Source: Nocardia sienata NBRC 100364 (GTDB lineage: Bacteria > Actinomycetota > Actinomycetes > Mycobacteriales > Mycobacteriaceae). Taken from it: a stretch of DNA of 64,000 bases. Below are positions 36,405 to 44,494 of this stretch, in pieces. The translations under genes were made by a program, and so were the position numbers. The DNA lies in the NCBI RefSeq assembly GCF_001613205.1, contig NZ_BDBX01000042.1, positions 1 through 64,000 on the forward strand. Reading direction: 5' to 3'. The number at the start of each line of letters is the position of its first letter. The stretch's first letter is position 1. Under the pieces are notes generated by a model. It ran no database searches. It was not told the origin of the DNA and worked only from the letters and a program-made list of their open reading frames with translations.

Positions 36405-37088
36405 ATGACGACGAGCGAACCCGACCTGGCGCAGATCAACCTGCCGCCGACCAGCTGGGCGGTGCTCGCCATGCTCTCCTACGAGGAGGAGATTTCCGGG
36501 TACGACCTGAAGAAGTGGGCCGACTGGAGTATCCGCTACTTCTATTGGAGCCCCTCCTACAGCCAGATCTACTCGGAACTGAAGAAGCTCGAACGGCACG
36601 GGTTCGCGCATTCGCGGGTCGACGCCGACAATGCCATGCGCGGCCGCCGCCTCTACCGGATCACCCCGGCCGGCCGGGCCGCCGTCACCGCCTGGACCAA
36701 CAGCGCGCCGGTCGACCCGCCGATGCTGAAACATCATGTGATGTTGCGGATCATGTTCGGGCATCTGAGTTCGCCCGAGCGACTCAAAGAGATCCTGCGC
36801 GACCATATGGCCGATGCCGAACGGCTCGAACGCAGTGCCGCCGTGGACGCGGCCGCCGCGAAATCCGAACCCGGCTGGGCCTACTCGCAGATCGTGCTGC
36901 AGTGGGCCGAACGCTACTACGCCTCCGAACGTGCCCTGACCCAGCAGCTGATCGACGATATCGATGCGGCCGAGAACGCGCTGGTGGCGGCCGAACGCGA
37001 CGAGCAGGCCGCCTATCCGCACCCCACCCCGGGACGCTGGCGCGAGGTCGAGCAGCGGGTCAAGAATGAGGAACCCGGGCGGCGCTGA
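36405..37088 (+). CDS. PadR family transcriptional regulator
   Basis: A 227-residue PadR regulator: the winged helix at residues about 12-95 (WAVLAMLSYEEEISGYDLKK, SQIYSELKKLERHGF, RLYRITPAGRAAV) and a C-terminal helical dimer domain with long amphipathic helices. The ATG at 36405 is preferred because ATGs at 36366 and 36381 fall inside the likely operator and the -10 element lies between. It follows the BVMO gene by about 70 bases. Its last 269 bases are duplicated at 38903-39171. Confidence 0.88.
   Translation: MTTSEPDLAQINLPPTSWAVLAMLSYEEEISGYDLKKWADWSIRYFYWSPSYSQIYSELKKLERHGFAHSRVDADNAMRGRRLYRITPAGRAAVTAWTNSAPVDPPMLKHHVMLRIMFGHLSSPERLKEILRDHMADAERLERSAAVDAAAAKSEPGWAYSQIVLQWAERYYASERALTQQLIDDIDAAENALVAAERDEQAAYPHPTPGRWREVEQRVKNEEPGRR
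36820..37088 (+). repeat. 269-bp direct repeat, copy within padR 3' end
   Basis: Identical to 38903-39171 except for five bases, all synonymous in the padR frame (GAA/GAG, GCC/GCG, CGT/CGC, GAT/GAC, TAT/TAC). Both copies end exactly at the padR stop codon. The two copies flank a 1.8 kb lower-GC segment. Confidence 0.92.
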
Positions 37089-37151
37089 GGCTACGCACGG
37101 TCGTAGTGGGACGGGACGGCGACGGGCTCATGGGTGGTCGCTTCGAAATCC

Positions 37152-38465
37152 TCATTCCCACCCGCGGAGCATTTCGGTCACTTCATCTTTCGACAGGTCG
37201 GGCCAGGGCGGTTCGCGATGTCGAGACAATCGGTGGTTGTAGAAGAGGGACCAGTAATCGATTTTGCCGGGATCCTCGGCGATGGTTCGCGGCACTTTCT
37301 CAGCGACCATCGCCATTCCTCGCCAGTCTTCCATGGCCTGGTACGTCCGGAGGACTGCTTTGGCATCGACATCTGGATTCGCGAGCGGTACCCGATCGAG
37401 CCACATGGCAGTGGCCGGGGCGACGTCATCACTGGCCGATGAGAGAGCACGTTCGATGAAGAACCCCGCGTCGTAGAGTGGATCGCTGGGCCCCGCGCAC
37501 GCCCAATCGAGAATCCACACCTTTCCTTGTTCATCGAACTGGATATTGCCCGGAAAAAGGTCGTTGTGAGCGAAGAAGGTCGGCTCGCCCGCGCGGCTGG
37601 GATCCGGCCGGATATAGTCCGACAACGGCCCGAGGCCGAGTTGATCCAATCTCGCCCGGTGTTCCGGTGCGAGATTGTGATAGGCGCTGTCGGCATGCTG
37701 GATCATCTGCTGCTGCCACGTCGGGATGTCCATTTCCAGTCCCTTCGGCAGCGGGTGCGAAGAGAGCGACTTCACCTGGCCCAGGAGATCCGGCAACCAA
37801 CTCATCAGCTCGGGATCGTCGAAACCACGTGTTTCACCGGGGACGTACTGCATGATCGTGAAATCTTTGCCGGTGGAGGGGTCCGTGCCGGAGTAGAGGA
37901 GCCTGGGTGTTCGCACACCGCACTCACGCCCGTAGCTTATAGCCGTGTTTTCCGGCAACCATTTCTTTACGAAAGTCTCGATAGGCCGGCCTGATTCAAA
38001 TCTGACAACCGCTGGGCCGACGCTGGTCTCGACCCGATTCACCCGGTTACCGGTGCCGGTGAAATCCGGTTCCAGATTCCGGACCCCTTCGTACAGCTCC
38101 CGGCCTTCTTCCGGGGAGAGTTCGAATCGGTCGGAACCATCGGGATGTGTTCGATCCTCGCTGATAGTGTTCGTCGATCGGGTTCCGGCGGTCGAGTCCG
38201 GCGCGCGGACCGGTTCCCGCACATGCGCGCCGGTTGCCGCATGCGCGGCGGCGCGATCGCTCTGGGCCGAACCTGCTCGGTCGATATCCGCTGCGCCCTG
38301 CTCGCCGGCGCGAGTGGTGCGGTCGAGACCCGCTTGAATCACGTGCGAGTATTCACGGTGTCTTTCGCTGACCCGCGGGGTGCCGCCGTCGACGAGCGCG
38401 GCGGCGAGGCGTCTGGCTGCCTCCAGCATTCTCGCGTTGAGCTCGCCGCGATCCAGACCGGCCAA
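37152..38465 (-). CDS. Phosphotransferase (APH/choline kinase family) with extended N-terminus
   Basis: A 437-residue protein. Residues about 130-437 are an aminoglycoside/choline-type kinase: the catalytic loop is FFAHNDLFPGNIQF (H-N-D...N) near residue 300 and the metal-binding Asp is in VWILDWACAGP near 322. Residues 1-125 are a separate helical, then Ser/Thr/Ala-rich low-complexity region not seen in ordinary members. A TTG start at 38465 is chosen (GAGAGG upstream). Base composition is visibly lower in GC than the neighbours and the gene lies in the segment between the padR repeats, so transfer is likely. Substrate (sugar, antibiotic, small alcohol) unknown. Confidence 0.82.
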   Translation of the reverse strand: MAGLDRGELNARMLEAARRLAAALVDGGTPRVSERHREYSHVIQAGLDRTTRAGEQGAADIDRAGSAQSDRAAAHAATGAHVREPVRAPDSTAGTRSTNTISEDRTHPDGSDRFELSPEEGRELYEGVRNLEPDFTGTGNRVNRVETSVGPAVVRFESGRPIETFVKKWLPENTAISYGRECGVRTPRLLYSGTDPSTGKDFTIMQYVPGETRGFDDPELMSWLPDLLGQVKSLSSHPLPKGLEMDIPTWQQQMIQHADSAYHNLAPEHRARLDQLGLGPLSDYIRPDPSRAGEPTFFAHNDLFPGNIQFDEQGKVWILDWACAGPSDPLYDAGFFIERALSSASDDVAPATAMWLDRVPLANPDVDAKAVLRTYQAMEDWRGMAMVAEKVPRTIAEDPGKIDYWSLFYNHRLSRHREPPWPDLSKDEVTEMLRGWE

Positions 38466-38902
38466 TGAGTTTTCCTCTCGTTGATCATACTGTCGGGCAG
38501 CAAGGCAGGAACCGGAGCCCCGACCTCGGTGAGCGTCGGGTCGAGTCGGCGGGTGAGTTCGTCGGCGCAGCCGGCGCCGGGCCGGCCGGTGCGGTGTCGT
38601 AGGCGAGTCGAGAGCACTGCTGGCCGACTCGAGGTGAGGCGCCGGGCCCCCACGACTGATTCACGGATGCCCCGGGTCGGCAGCGCTGGGAGATCGTTCG
38701 TTCGGCCGATAGGGTGTCGAACTCGATCGGTCTCTCCTGGCTCCAGGGACGTGGTCGACATACGGCACTATTCGACCGAAGTGAAACCTTCAGACGATCG
38801 GCGACAGTGCCGGGCTCTCAGTACCGTGCGTGCGGACGAAAGCAATATAGTGCTGGCGAAACCGTAGCTGATCAGCGGAGTTTCCCAGAATCGGTAAACG
38901 CA
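38466..38902. other. Spacer between the phosphotransferase gene and the padR remnant
   Basis: About 440 bases of the inserted segment. A minus-strand frame across 38480-38700 includes a protein-like phrase (CADELTRRLDPTLTEVGAPV) and may be a gene remnant, but it has no clear start, continues into the phosphotransferase in another phase, and is not called. No integrase, inverted repeat or att-like short core was recognised. Confidence 0.4.
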
Positions 38903-39171
38903 AACGGCTCGAGCGCAGTGCCGCCGTGGACGCGGCGGCCGCGAAATCCGAACCCGGCTGGGCCTACTCGCAGATCGTGCTGCAGTGGGCCGAACGCTAC
39001 TACGCCTCCGAACGCGCCCTGACCCAGCAGCTGATCGACGATATCGACGCGGCCGAGAACGCGCTGGTGGCGGCCGAACGCGACGAGCAGGCCGCCTACC
39101 CGCACCCCACCCCGGGACGCTGGCGCGAGGTCGAGCAGCGGGTCAAGAATGAGGAACCCGGGCGGCGCTGA
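38903..39171 (+). pseudogene. Duplicated padR 3' end (truncated copy)
   Basis: 89 codons matching the padR C-terminal helices up to the stop, without the DNA-binding domain. Frame and stop are intact, with a possible GTG start at 38926, so a peptide could be made. All five changes relative to padR are third-position synonymous, indicating that the two copies diverged while both were parts of working genes, for example by import from a related strain. Confidence 0.88.
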
Positions 39172-39319
39172 TCGCGACCGCCCGGCGCCGGTCCGCCGCT
39201 GCGGACCGGGCACTCGGCAGCGCAGGCGCGCGCTCGGCAGGGTCGGCTCGGTACGAGCGGAAACAACCCCGAACGCCGGCACCCGCACCGGGCCGCAGGA
39301 GTGACCCGTCGGGAACCGG

Positions 39320-39958
39320 TCAGGTCAGCACCGGTTTCGTCCGGACGCAGTAGCTGTGGCAGACCCGGTCGCGGACGACGGCCTCCGGGCATTCCGGGTC
39401 GAACCAGCGGTCCACCAGACCCCAGTGCACCGGATGCGCGAGATAGGCGCCCACCAAGCCGTCGAGGTCGCTGAACTCCTGCTCCCAGATGTGCGTCCAC
39501 TGCGCGGTGCCGTAGGCCCGATGGGCCCGGCTCAGCCGCCAGGCGCGGATGGTGGGTATATGCCGGGGCATCCGCAGCAGGTCGGCCTCGAATTCGGCCA
39601 GCGCCTGCGGCGGCGTGGCCGGGTCCACGCGCAAGAGCAGGGTGCGGTACACGGTGCCCGGACTGCTCGGCCCGGCCACACCGTGCACGCCGGGACCGTG
39701 GTCGGTCCCGTCGACGCGCAGCACCTCCGCCCGGTCGCACAGCTCCGCCAGCAGGGCCGCTGCCGCCCGCCCCACCGCCGGTTCCGCGAAGCTCAGGCGC
39801 AGCAGGATATCGCCGCCGTTGCGGACTCCGGGCAGAGTCGGTTCGATCAACGCGCGCGGCGCCGCGCCGGCCGCGGCCCGCAGCTCGGCGAGCAGGCTAT
39901 CGAGCGCGCCCGGGGCAACATCGGGGACCAGATGGATCAGCCGGGTGATCTCATACAT
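39320..39958 (-). CDS. Dabb (stress-responsive A/B barrel) family protein
   Basis: A 212-residue protein with two ferredoxin-like halves. The second half shows HIWEQEFSDLDGLVGAYLAH followed by VHWGLVDRWFDPECPEAV, the typical Dabb pattern in which a conserved His-Pro/Trp turn closes the barrel. Such proteins in catabolic clusters act as small cyclases, isomerases or chaperone-like factors. Start at the ATG at 39958; it overlaps the stop of the upstream gene by eight bases, so translation is coupled. Confidence 0.78.
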   Translation of the reverse strand: MYEITRLIHLVPDVAPGALDSLLAELRAAAGAAPRALIEPTLPGVRNGGDILLRLSFAEPAVGRAAAALLAELCDRAEVLRVDGTDHGPGVHGVAGPSSPGTVYRTLLLRVDPATPPQALAEFEADLLRMPRHIPTIRAWRLSRAHRAYGTAQWTHIWEQEFSDLDGLVGAYLAHPVHWGLVDRWFDPECPEAVVRDRVCHSYCVRTKPVLT

Positions 39959-40298
39959 CGGCGAGCGCCTCGATATCGCCGGCCGCGGCGGCCGACTCAC
40001 GGGTCCGCCGGGCGATCAGGTGCTCGACCCCGGCCCACCATCGGGCCGGCTCCGGGTCGGGCCGGCTTCGCCAGGTCATCTGCCACCAGCCGGCGGGACC
40101 GTCGAGCTCCCAGGTCACGGTGACCGTATTGGGCCGGTCGTCGAGCCAGAGCGGCGGCGCCACCAGCACCCGGTCGAGGACCATCCCTCGCGCGATCGCC
40201 CCGGGGACGTACTCGGCGAGATAGCGGTCCACGAATTCCCGTGCGCGGCCGGGCATCGTCTCGATCCGGTCGACGATATAGACCTTCGCTGCACCCAT
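39951..40298 (-). CDS. Small barrel-type hypothetical protein coupled to the Dabb gene
   Basis: A 115-residue protein beginning VYIVDRIETMPGRAREFVD, with several Trp residues in WELDGPAGWWQMTWRS. Size and the opening strand-helix pattern resemble NIPSNAP/EthD-like dimeric alpha-beta barrels, but no diagnostic residue supports a precise family. It precedes the Dabb gene with an eight-base overlap. Start at the ATG at 40298 rather than 40346, which would lie in the divergent promoter region. Confidence 0.7.
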   Translation of the reverse strand: MGAAKVYIVDRIETMPGRAREFVDRYLAEYVPGAIARGMVLDRVLVAPPLWLDDRPNTVTVTWELDGPAGWWQMTWRSRPDPEPARWWAGVEHLIARRTRESAAAAGDIEALADV

Positions 40299-40448
40299 CG
40301 CGCCACGGTATGGCCGTAGCCGGCAGTCCGGCCGGTACCGGCCCACTCTCCGGGAGACGCGACTCCGTCCGCGCTTTCGCCGACCTACGGTGGCCCGGTC
40401 AGCTGTAGGGCCGGGCGCTACCGGCCACGAGAATCGAGGAGGCCGCAG

Positions 40449-41405
40449 ATGGAATCAGGAGCCGTACGCGACGCGGAGCCCGGACTGCTTCCCGAGGTGG
40501 CCTCGATGCTCGCCGCCCTGGACAGCGGCTTCCCGGACGTCACCGCCCTGACGGCCCCCGAACTGCGGGCGGTCATCAGGTCCCGCCGCGCACCGCTGCA
40601 GTGGCTGCCGGCCATGCGCGACGTCTCGAACCTGACCGTCGACGGACCGGGCGGACCGCTGCCCCTCCGGGTCTACCGGCCCCGGCACGACGCCTCGGCG
40701 CTTCCGGTGATCGTGTTCGCGCACGGCGGCGGGTTCGTATTCTGCGATCTGGACAGCCACGACGAGTTCTGCCGCGCGATGGCAGAGGGGGTCGGCGCGG
40801 TCGTGGTGTCGGTGGATTACCGGCTCGCCCCGGAACATCCCGCGCCCGCCGCACACGAGGACATGTACGCCGCGCTCGTCTGGGCCGCCGAACACGCCCC
40901 CGAATACGGTGGCGATCCCGCCGCGCTCGTGGTCGCCGGGGACAGTGCCGGCGGCAATCTCGCCGCCACCGTGGCCCTGGCGGCCCGCGATCGCGGCGGG
41001 CCCGCGATCGCCGCGCAACTACTGCTCTACCCGGTGATCGACGACGATTTCGACACCGAGTCCTACCGGCGCTACGGCAGCGGGTACTACAACACCGCCG
41101 CGGCGATGCGCTGGTACTGGCAGCAGTACGCACCGCACGGCACCGCGGACGCCCGCCTGGTGCCCACCCGCGCGGATACCCTGGCCGGACTGCCGCCCGC
41201 GGTGGTGATCACCGCAGAACTCGACCCACCCTGCTCGTCCGGCGACACCTACGCCCGACTGCTCGCCGAAGCCGGTGTCGCGGTGCGCCACCGGCGTTAC
41301 GACGGGTTGTTCCACGGGTTCCTGACGATCCCCGCCCTCGCGGTCACCCGGACCGCACGGTCGGAGATCTGGGAGATGGTGCGCACCGCACTCTCACCCC
41401 GCTAG
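40449..41405 (+). CDS. Alpha/beta hydrolase fold-3 (HSL-family esterase/lipase)
   Basis: A 318-residue esterase of the hormone-sensitive-lipase group. HGGGFVF gives the oxyanion hole near residue 91, YRLAPEHPAPAA follows, the nucleophile is in GDSAGGNLAA near 161, the acid is in ITAELDPPCSSGD near 258 (the usual DPLRDEG loop is altered but keeps the Asp), and the His is in LFHGFL near 285. Likely removes an acyl or ester substituent of the cluster's substrate. Divergent from the Dabb pair. Confidence 0.9.
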   Translation: MESGAVRDAEPGLLPEVASMLAALDSGFPDVTALTAPELRAVIRSRRAPLQWLPAMRDVSNLTVDGPGGPLPLRVYRPRHDASALPVIVFAHGGGFVFCDLDSHDEFCRAMAEGVGAVVVSVDYRLAPEHPAPAAHEDMYAALVWAAEHAPEYGGDPAALVVAGDSAGGNLAATVALAARDRGGPAIAAQLLLYPVIDDDFDTESYRRYGSGYYNTAAAMRWYWQQYAPHGTADARLVPTRADTLAGLPPAVVITAELDPPCSSGDTYARLLAEAGVAVRHRRYDGLFHGFLTIPALAVTRTARSEIWEMVRTALSPR

Positions 41406-41538
41406 CCAGGGCGATCACGAACCCGACGCCGGGCGACAGCGATGACGCCCGGTATCGGGGCCGTCCGGTCCGGCGAAATCACCCGCTCCGCCGGACACGT
41501 ACTGGCGGTCGGCAGCCCATCCGGCCTAGCGTCCTGCC

Positions 41539-42330
41539 ATGATCACCACAGCAGTTGTGACCGGCGCCGGCCGCGGTATCGGCTTCGCCTTGGCTCGCCA
41601 TCTCGCCGACGCCGGCCATCTGGTCGTGCTCACCGATATCGACGGTGACGCCGCCCGACGAGCCGCCGCGGAGATCGGCCGGGGCGCGGTCGGGCTGGAG
41701 CACGATGTCCGCGATATCGCCGCGCACCGCGAGATCGCGACGCGGGCCGCGGCCCTGGGACAGCTCACGACCTGGGTTAACAATGCCGGGGTGCTCTTCG
41801 CGGGCGACGCCTGGACCCATTCGGACGAGGAGATCGCCGCCATCCTGGATGTGAACATTCGCGGTGTCGTGGCGGGGACCGCGGCCGCGATAGCGCAGAT
41901 GGGGCAGGCGGGCGGAGTCGTGCTGAATATCGCGTCGCTCTCGGCGCTCACTCCGGTACCGGGTCTGGCGCTGTACGCCGCGACCAAGGCGGCCGTCCTG
42001 TCCTACACGACCTCGGTGCAGGGCGACCTCCGGCACGCCGGGCTACCCATCCGGGTCCGGGCCCTGTGTCCCGATGTGGTCGGCACCCCGATGGTGACCG
42101 CACGAGCGTCGGATCCCGGCGCGGCGCTGCTGTTCGCCGGGCCGAAGCCGATGGACGAGGATGCCGTCGCCCGCGCGGGGATGGCGCTGATGGCCGGCCG
42201 GCAGATCTTCCGGGTGATGCCGCGATGGCGCGGTGCGCTGGTTCGCGTCGTCGATCTGGCGCCGGCCGTCGGCCTGAGGATGGTCGCGCTGATGCGCAAG
42301 CTCGGTCATCGCCGTCAGGCCCGTATCTGA
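41539..42330 (+). CDS. SDR family oxidoreductase
   Basis: A 263-residue short-chain dehydrogenase: VVTGAGRGIGFALARHL at residues 5-21, Asp after strand 2 (VLTDIDGD) favouring NAD, NNAGV near 85, catalytic Ser in IASLSAL and YAATK near residue 148. The C-terminal part (RQIFRVMPRWRGALVRVVDL) is basic and membrane-near as in several lipid/steroid SDRs. It is downstream of the esterase and probably shares its message. Confidence 0.88.
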   Translation: MITTAVVTGAGRGIGFALARHLADAGHLVVLTDIDGDAARRAAAEIGRGAVGLEHDVRDIAAHREIATRAAALGQLTTWVNNAGVLFAGDAWTHSDEEIAAILDVNIRGVVAGTAAAIAQMGQAGGVVLNIASLSALTPVPGLALYAATKAAVLSYTTSVQGDLRHAGLPIRVRALCPDVVGTPMVTARASDPGAALLFAGPKPMDEDAVARAGMALMAGRQIFRVMPRWRGALVRVVDLAPAVGLRMVALMRKLGHRRQARI

Positions 42331-42445
42331 CCGATCGATTTCTCCGATCGATCCGCGAACCGACCGCCCGAGGACCGCGCGGCAATGCCACTCTCGCGAC
42401 CCCGCTGCCGTGGCGACCTCTCGCGGATCGACGACACAGCTCCCG

Positions 42446-43285
42446 TCATACGTACTGCACGGCGGCCGGGCGGGGCATCTGCACCGACCCGAGCCGGCGG
42501 GACTGCTGCAGCGTGGGATGCACCCGGACCCGGCCGTCCTCGACATTGCGCCAGATCCCCAGCGCGGCCATCCGGACCTGCGCGGCCGTTCGGTGGTCGA
42601 AGCTCATCCGGTCCACCGGCCCGCAGATCGATACCGCGGCCACCGCCTGCCCGATCTCCCCGACCGGTGCCGCCACGCACCCGAATCCCGCCACTGATTC
42701 CTCGCGCTCGAAGGCGATACCGTGCGCGCGGACCTTGGCCAATTCGGCTCGTAGCTGCGCGGCCGTGGCGATGGAGTACCGCGTTTTCGACCGGACGGGG
42801 CCGGCGCCGAACACATTGCCGCGCTCGCCGTCGGCATAGGCGAGGATCGCTTTGCCCACCGCCGTACAGTGCGCGGGCTGGCGGCCGCCGACCCGGGTCG
42901 GCACCGCGCCCGCCAGTCGGCCGCCGACCTTGTCCAGATACACCACATCCGTGCCGTCGAGTACGGCCAGATGCACCACGCAGCCCGTGGTGCGGTGCAG
43001 ATCGTGCAGGAAGGGCACCGCGGCGCGGTGTAGCCGGTCCTGGTGCACGGCCAGCGAGCCGAGTTCCATCAGCCGCAGGCCCAGCTCGTAGTCCCGGCCG
43101 TCGCGCCGCAACCAGCGCAGTTGTACGAGCCGTTCCAGGATGCGGTGCGCCGAGGACCGGGGTAGTCCGGTGCGCCGCACGATCTGCGCGAGCGTGAGGC
43201 GCCCGGGGCCCTCGAACGCGTCGAGAACCAGCGAGACGCGGTCGAGCACAGCGCTCGGGGTGGCGGCGTCGGCCTGGATAGTCAT
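42446..43285 (-). CDS. IclR family transcriptional regulator
   Basis: A 279-residue IclR protein: HTH at about residues 20-55 (LAQIVRRTGLPRSSAHRILE) and the GAF-like effector domain with HLAVLDGTDVVYLDKVGG, HCTAVGKAILAY and VAAVSICGPVDRM. The ATG at 43285 follows GGAGGG. A perfect palindrome lies 37 bases upstream (43322-43344). It lies tail-to-tail with the SDR and upstream of nothing else on its strand, so it likely regulates the cluster and itself. Confidence 0.9.
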   Translation of the reverse strand: MTIQADAATPSAVLDRVSLVLDAFEGPGRLTLAQIVRRTGLPRSSAHRILERLVQLRWLRRDGRDYELGLRLMELGSLAVHQDRLHRAAVPFLHDLHRTTGCVVHLAVLDGTDVVYLDKVGGRLAGAVPTRVGGRQPAHCTAVGKAILAYADGERGNVFGAGPVRSKTRYSIATAAQLRAELAKVRAHGIAFEREESVAGFGCVAAPVGEIGQAVAAVSICGPVDRMSFDHRTAAQVRMAALGIWRNVEDGRVRVHPTLQQSRRLGSVQMPRPAAVQYV

Positions 43286-43321
43286 GAGCCCTCCATTGGG
43301 TCTACGAGCTGATGCCCAATC

Positions 43322-43344
43322 GAATATGCCGAATAGGCATATTC
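43322..43344. promoter_or_regulatory. IclR operator candidate, perfect palindrome
   Basis: GAATATGCC, five bases, GGCATATTC: nine-base arms without mismatch, 37 bases before the iclR start. The ATATGCC half also occurs in the padR operator at 36363-36383. A TAGCAT -10-like element lies at about 43351 on the plus side. Confidence 0.75.
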
Positions 43345-43406
43345 CTATTAGTAGCATCTGCTTGTGGCAGCTGTCACACGAATCGCAAAGGTTGGCCGAA
43401 AATCAC

Positions 43407-43453
43407 GAACGGCCCCTCGGGCCGGGCGATACGCCCGGCCCGAGGGGCCGTTC
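43407..43453 (-). terminator. 22-bp perfect hairpin, terminator of the ksh/hsa-like operon
   Basis: Bases 43407-43428 pair perfectly with 43432-43453 around a three-base loop. It lies about 110 bases after the HsaC-like stop on the minus strand and before iclR. Together with a first hairpin at 43516-43544 it forms a double terminator. Confidence 0.75.
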
Positions 43454-43515
43454 CAACCACTTCCACACAGCGCCGACCGAGCGATCCCGCCCGCCGATCG
43501 AATGAGGCGCGCGAA

Positions 43516-43544
43516 GAGCCGAGGCCCATCCGAGGCCTCGGCTC
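43516..43544 (-). terminator. 11-bp hairpin just after the HsaC-like gene
   Basis: GAGCCGAGGCC pairs perfectly with GGCCTCGGCTC around seven bases, 18 bases after the gene's stop at 43562. First of two successive hairpins. Confidence 0.65.
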
Positions 43545-43561
43545 CGCCGCAGGCGGCGCGC

Positions 43562-44467
43562 TTACATCGCTGCCAGTGGTTCGCTCCCGGACCAGTCGTG
43601 GCCCCAGTAGCTGTCCGCGGTGATCTCCTCCGCGGTGTAGTACTTCTCGTCGACCTTCATCCCCTCGGTGCCGAATTCGATATCCCAGCCGCCGGGAGCG
43701 CGCACATAGAACGACACCATCTTGTCGTTGGTGTGCCGCCCCAGCGTCGAGGACACCGAGAACCCGTCCTTCGCCACCCGGTCCAGCGCCTGACCCACCG
43801 CGTCGAGCGAATCGACCTCCACCATGATGTGCACCAGCCCGGGCGCGCCGCCGTGCGGTGCGGGGCACAGCGCCAGGCTGTGGTGGCGTTCGTTCACCCC
43901 CAGGAAGCGGATCCGCACCGGCCCGAACTCCGGCGGCGCCGGAACCCGGAACGCGCCGCGCGGCAGGAAACCGAGCACCTCGGTGTAGAACTCGAACGCG
44001 CCGCCCAGGTCCATGGTGGGCAGCACCACATGCCCCAGGCCCTGGGCGCCCGTGACGAACCGGGCGCCGAACGGGGTCACCACCGGGCTGTGGTCGAGTA
44101 CGGGGCCGTGGAATACCTCCAGCGTGGCGCCGGCGGGGTCGGTGAAGGTGATCGCCTCCTCCACCCGGCGGGCGTCCGCGTCGGCCTGGGACAGCGATTC
44201 CACCGTGATACCCGCCTTCGACACGGTCTCCCGCACCCGCCGCAGCGCCGCGTGGTCACGGACCTCCCAGCCGATCCGCACCACTTCGTCGGTCTCCCCG
44301 GCGACCACCACGATCCGCGCGGCCCGTTCGTCCATCCGCAGGTAGAGAGCGTTCTCGTCGGGGCCCGACCCCTCCGCGAAGCCGAGCACATCGAAGGCGA
44401 ACTGCCGCCAGCGCGCCATATTCGTGGTCTGGATCTGTACGTAGCCGAGGCTCTTGATATCGGTCAT
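43562..44467 (-). CDS. Extradiol catechol dioxygenase, HsaC/BphC-like
   Basis: A 301-residue two-domain VOC dioxygenase that cleaves a catechol ring meta to its hydroxyls using Fe2+. Iron ligands are seen as His in QGLGHVVLP (near residue 146), His in GLVHIMVEV (near 215) and Glu in WDIEFGTEG (near 266); the length matches HsaC. In steroid degradation the substrate is 3,4-DHSA. Third gene of the minus-strand operon, 27 bases after the HsaA-like gene. Confidence 0.88.
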   Translation of the reverse strand: MTDIKSLGYVQIQTTNMARWRQFAFDVLGFAEGSGPDENALYLRMDERAARIVVVAGETDEVVRIGWEVRDHAALRRVRETVSKAGITVESLSQADADARRVEEAITFTDPAGATLEVFHGPVLDHSPVVTPFGARFVTGAQGLGHVVLPTMDLGGAFEFYTEVLGFLPRGAFRVPAPPEFGPVRIRFLGVNERHHSLALCPAPHGGAPGLVHIMVEVDSLDAVGQALDRVAKDGFSVSSTLGRHTNDKMVSFYVRAPGGWDIEFGTEGMKVDEKYYTAEEITADSYWGHDWSGSEPLAAM

Positions 44468-44494
44468 TGTCGTTCCTTTCGTCCCCGGGGTCGG

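Noticed and set aside
38339..38761. Possible 140-residue gene upstream of the phosphotransferase
   Set aside because: Its second half overlaps the phosphotransferase N-terminus in another phase and the start lacks a ribosome site; at most a gene remnant.
37089..38902. A complete integrative element between the padR repeats
   Set aside because: No integrase, transposase or replication gene was found in the 1.8 kb; only the flanking repeat and composition support mobility.
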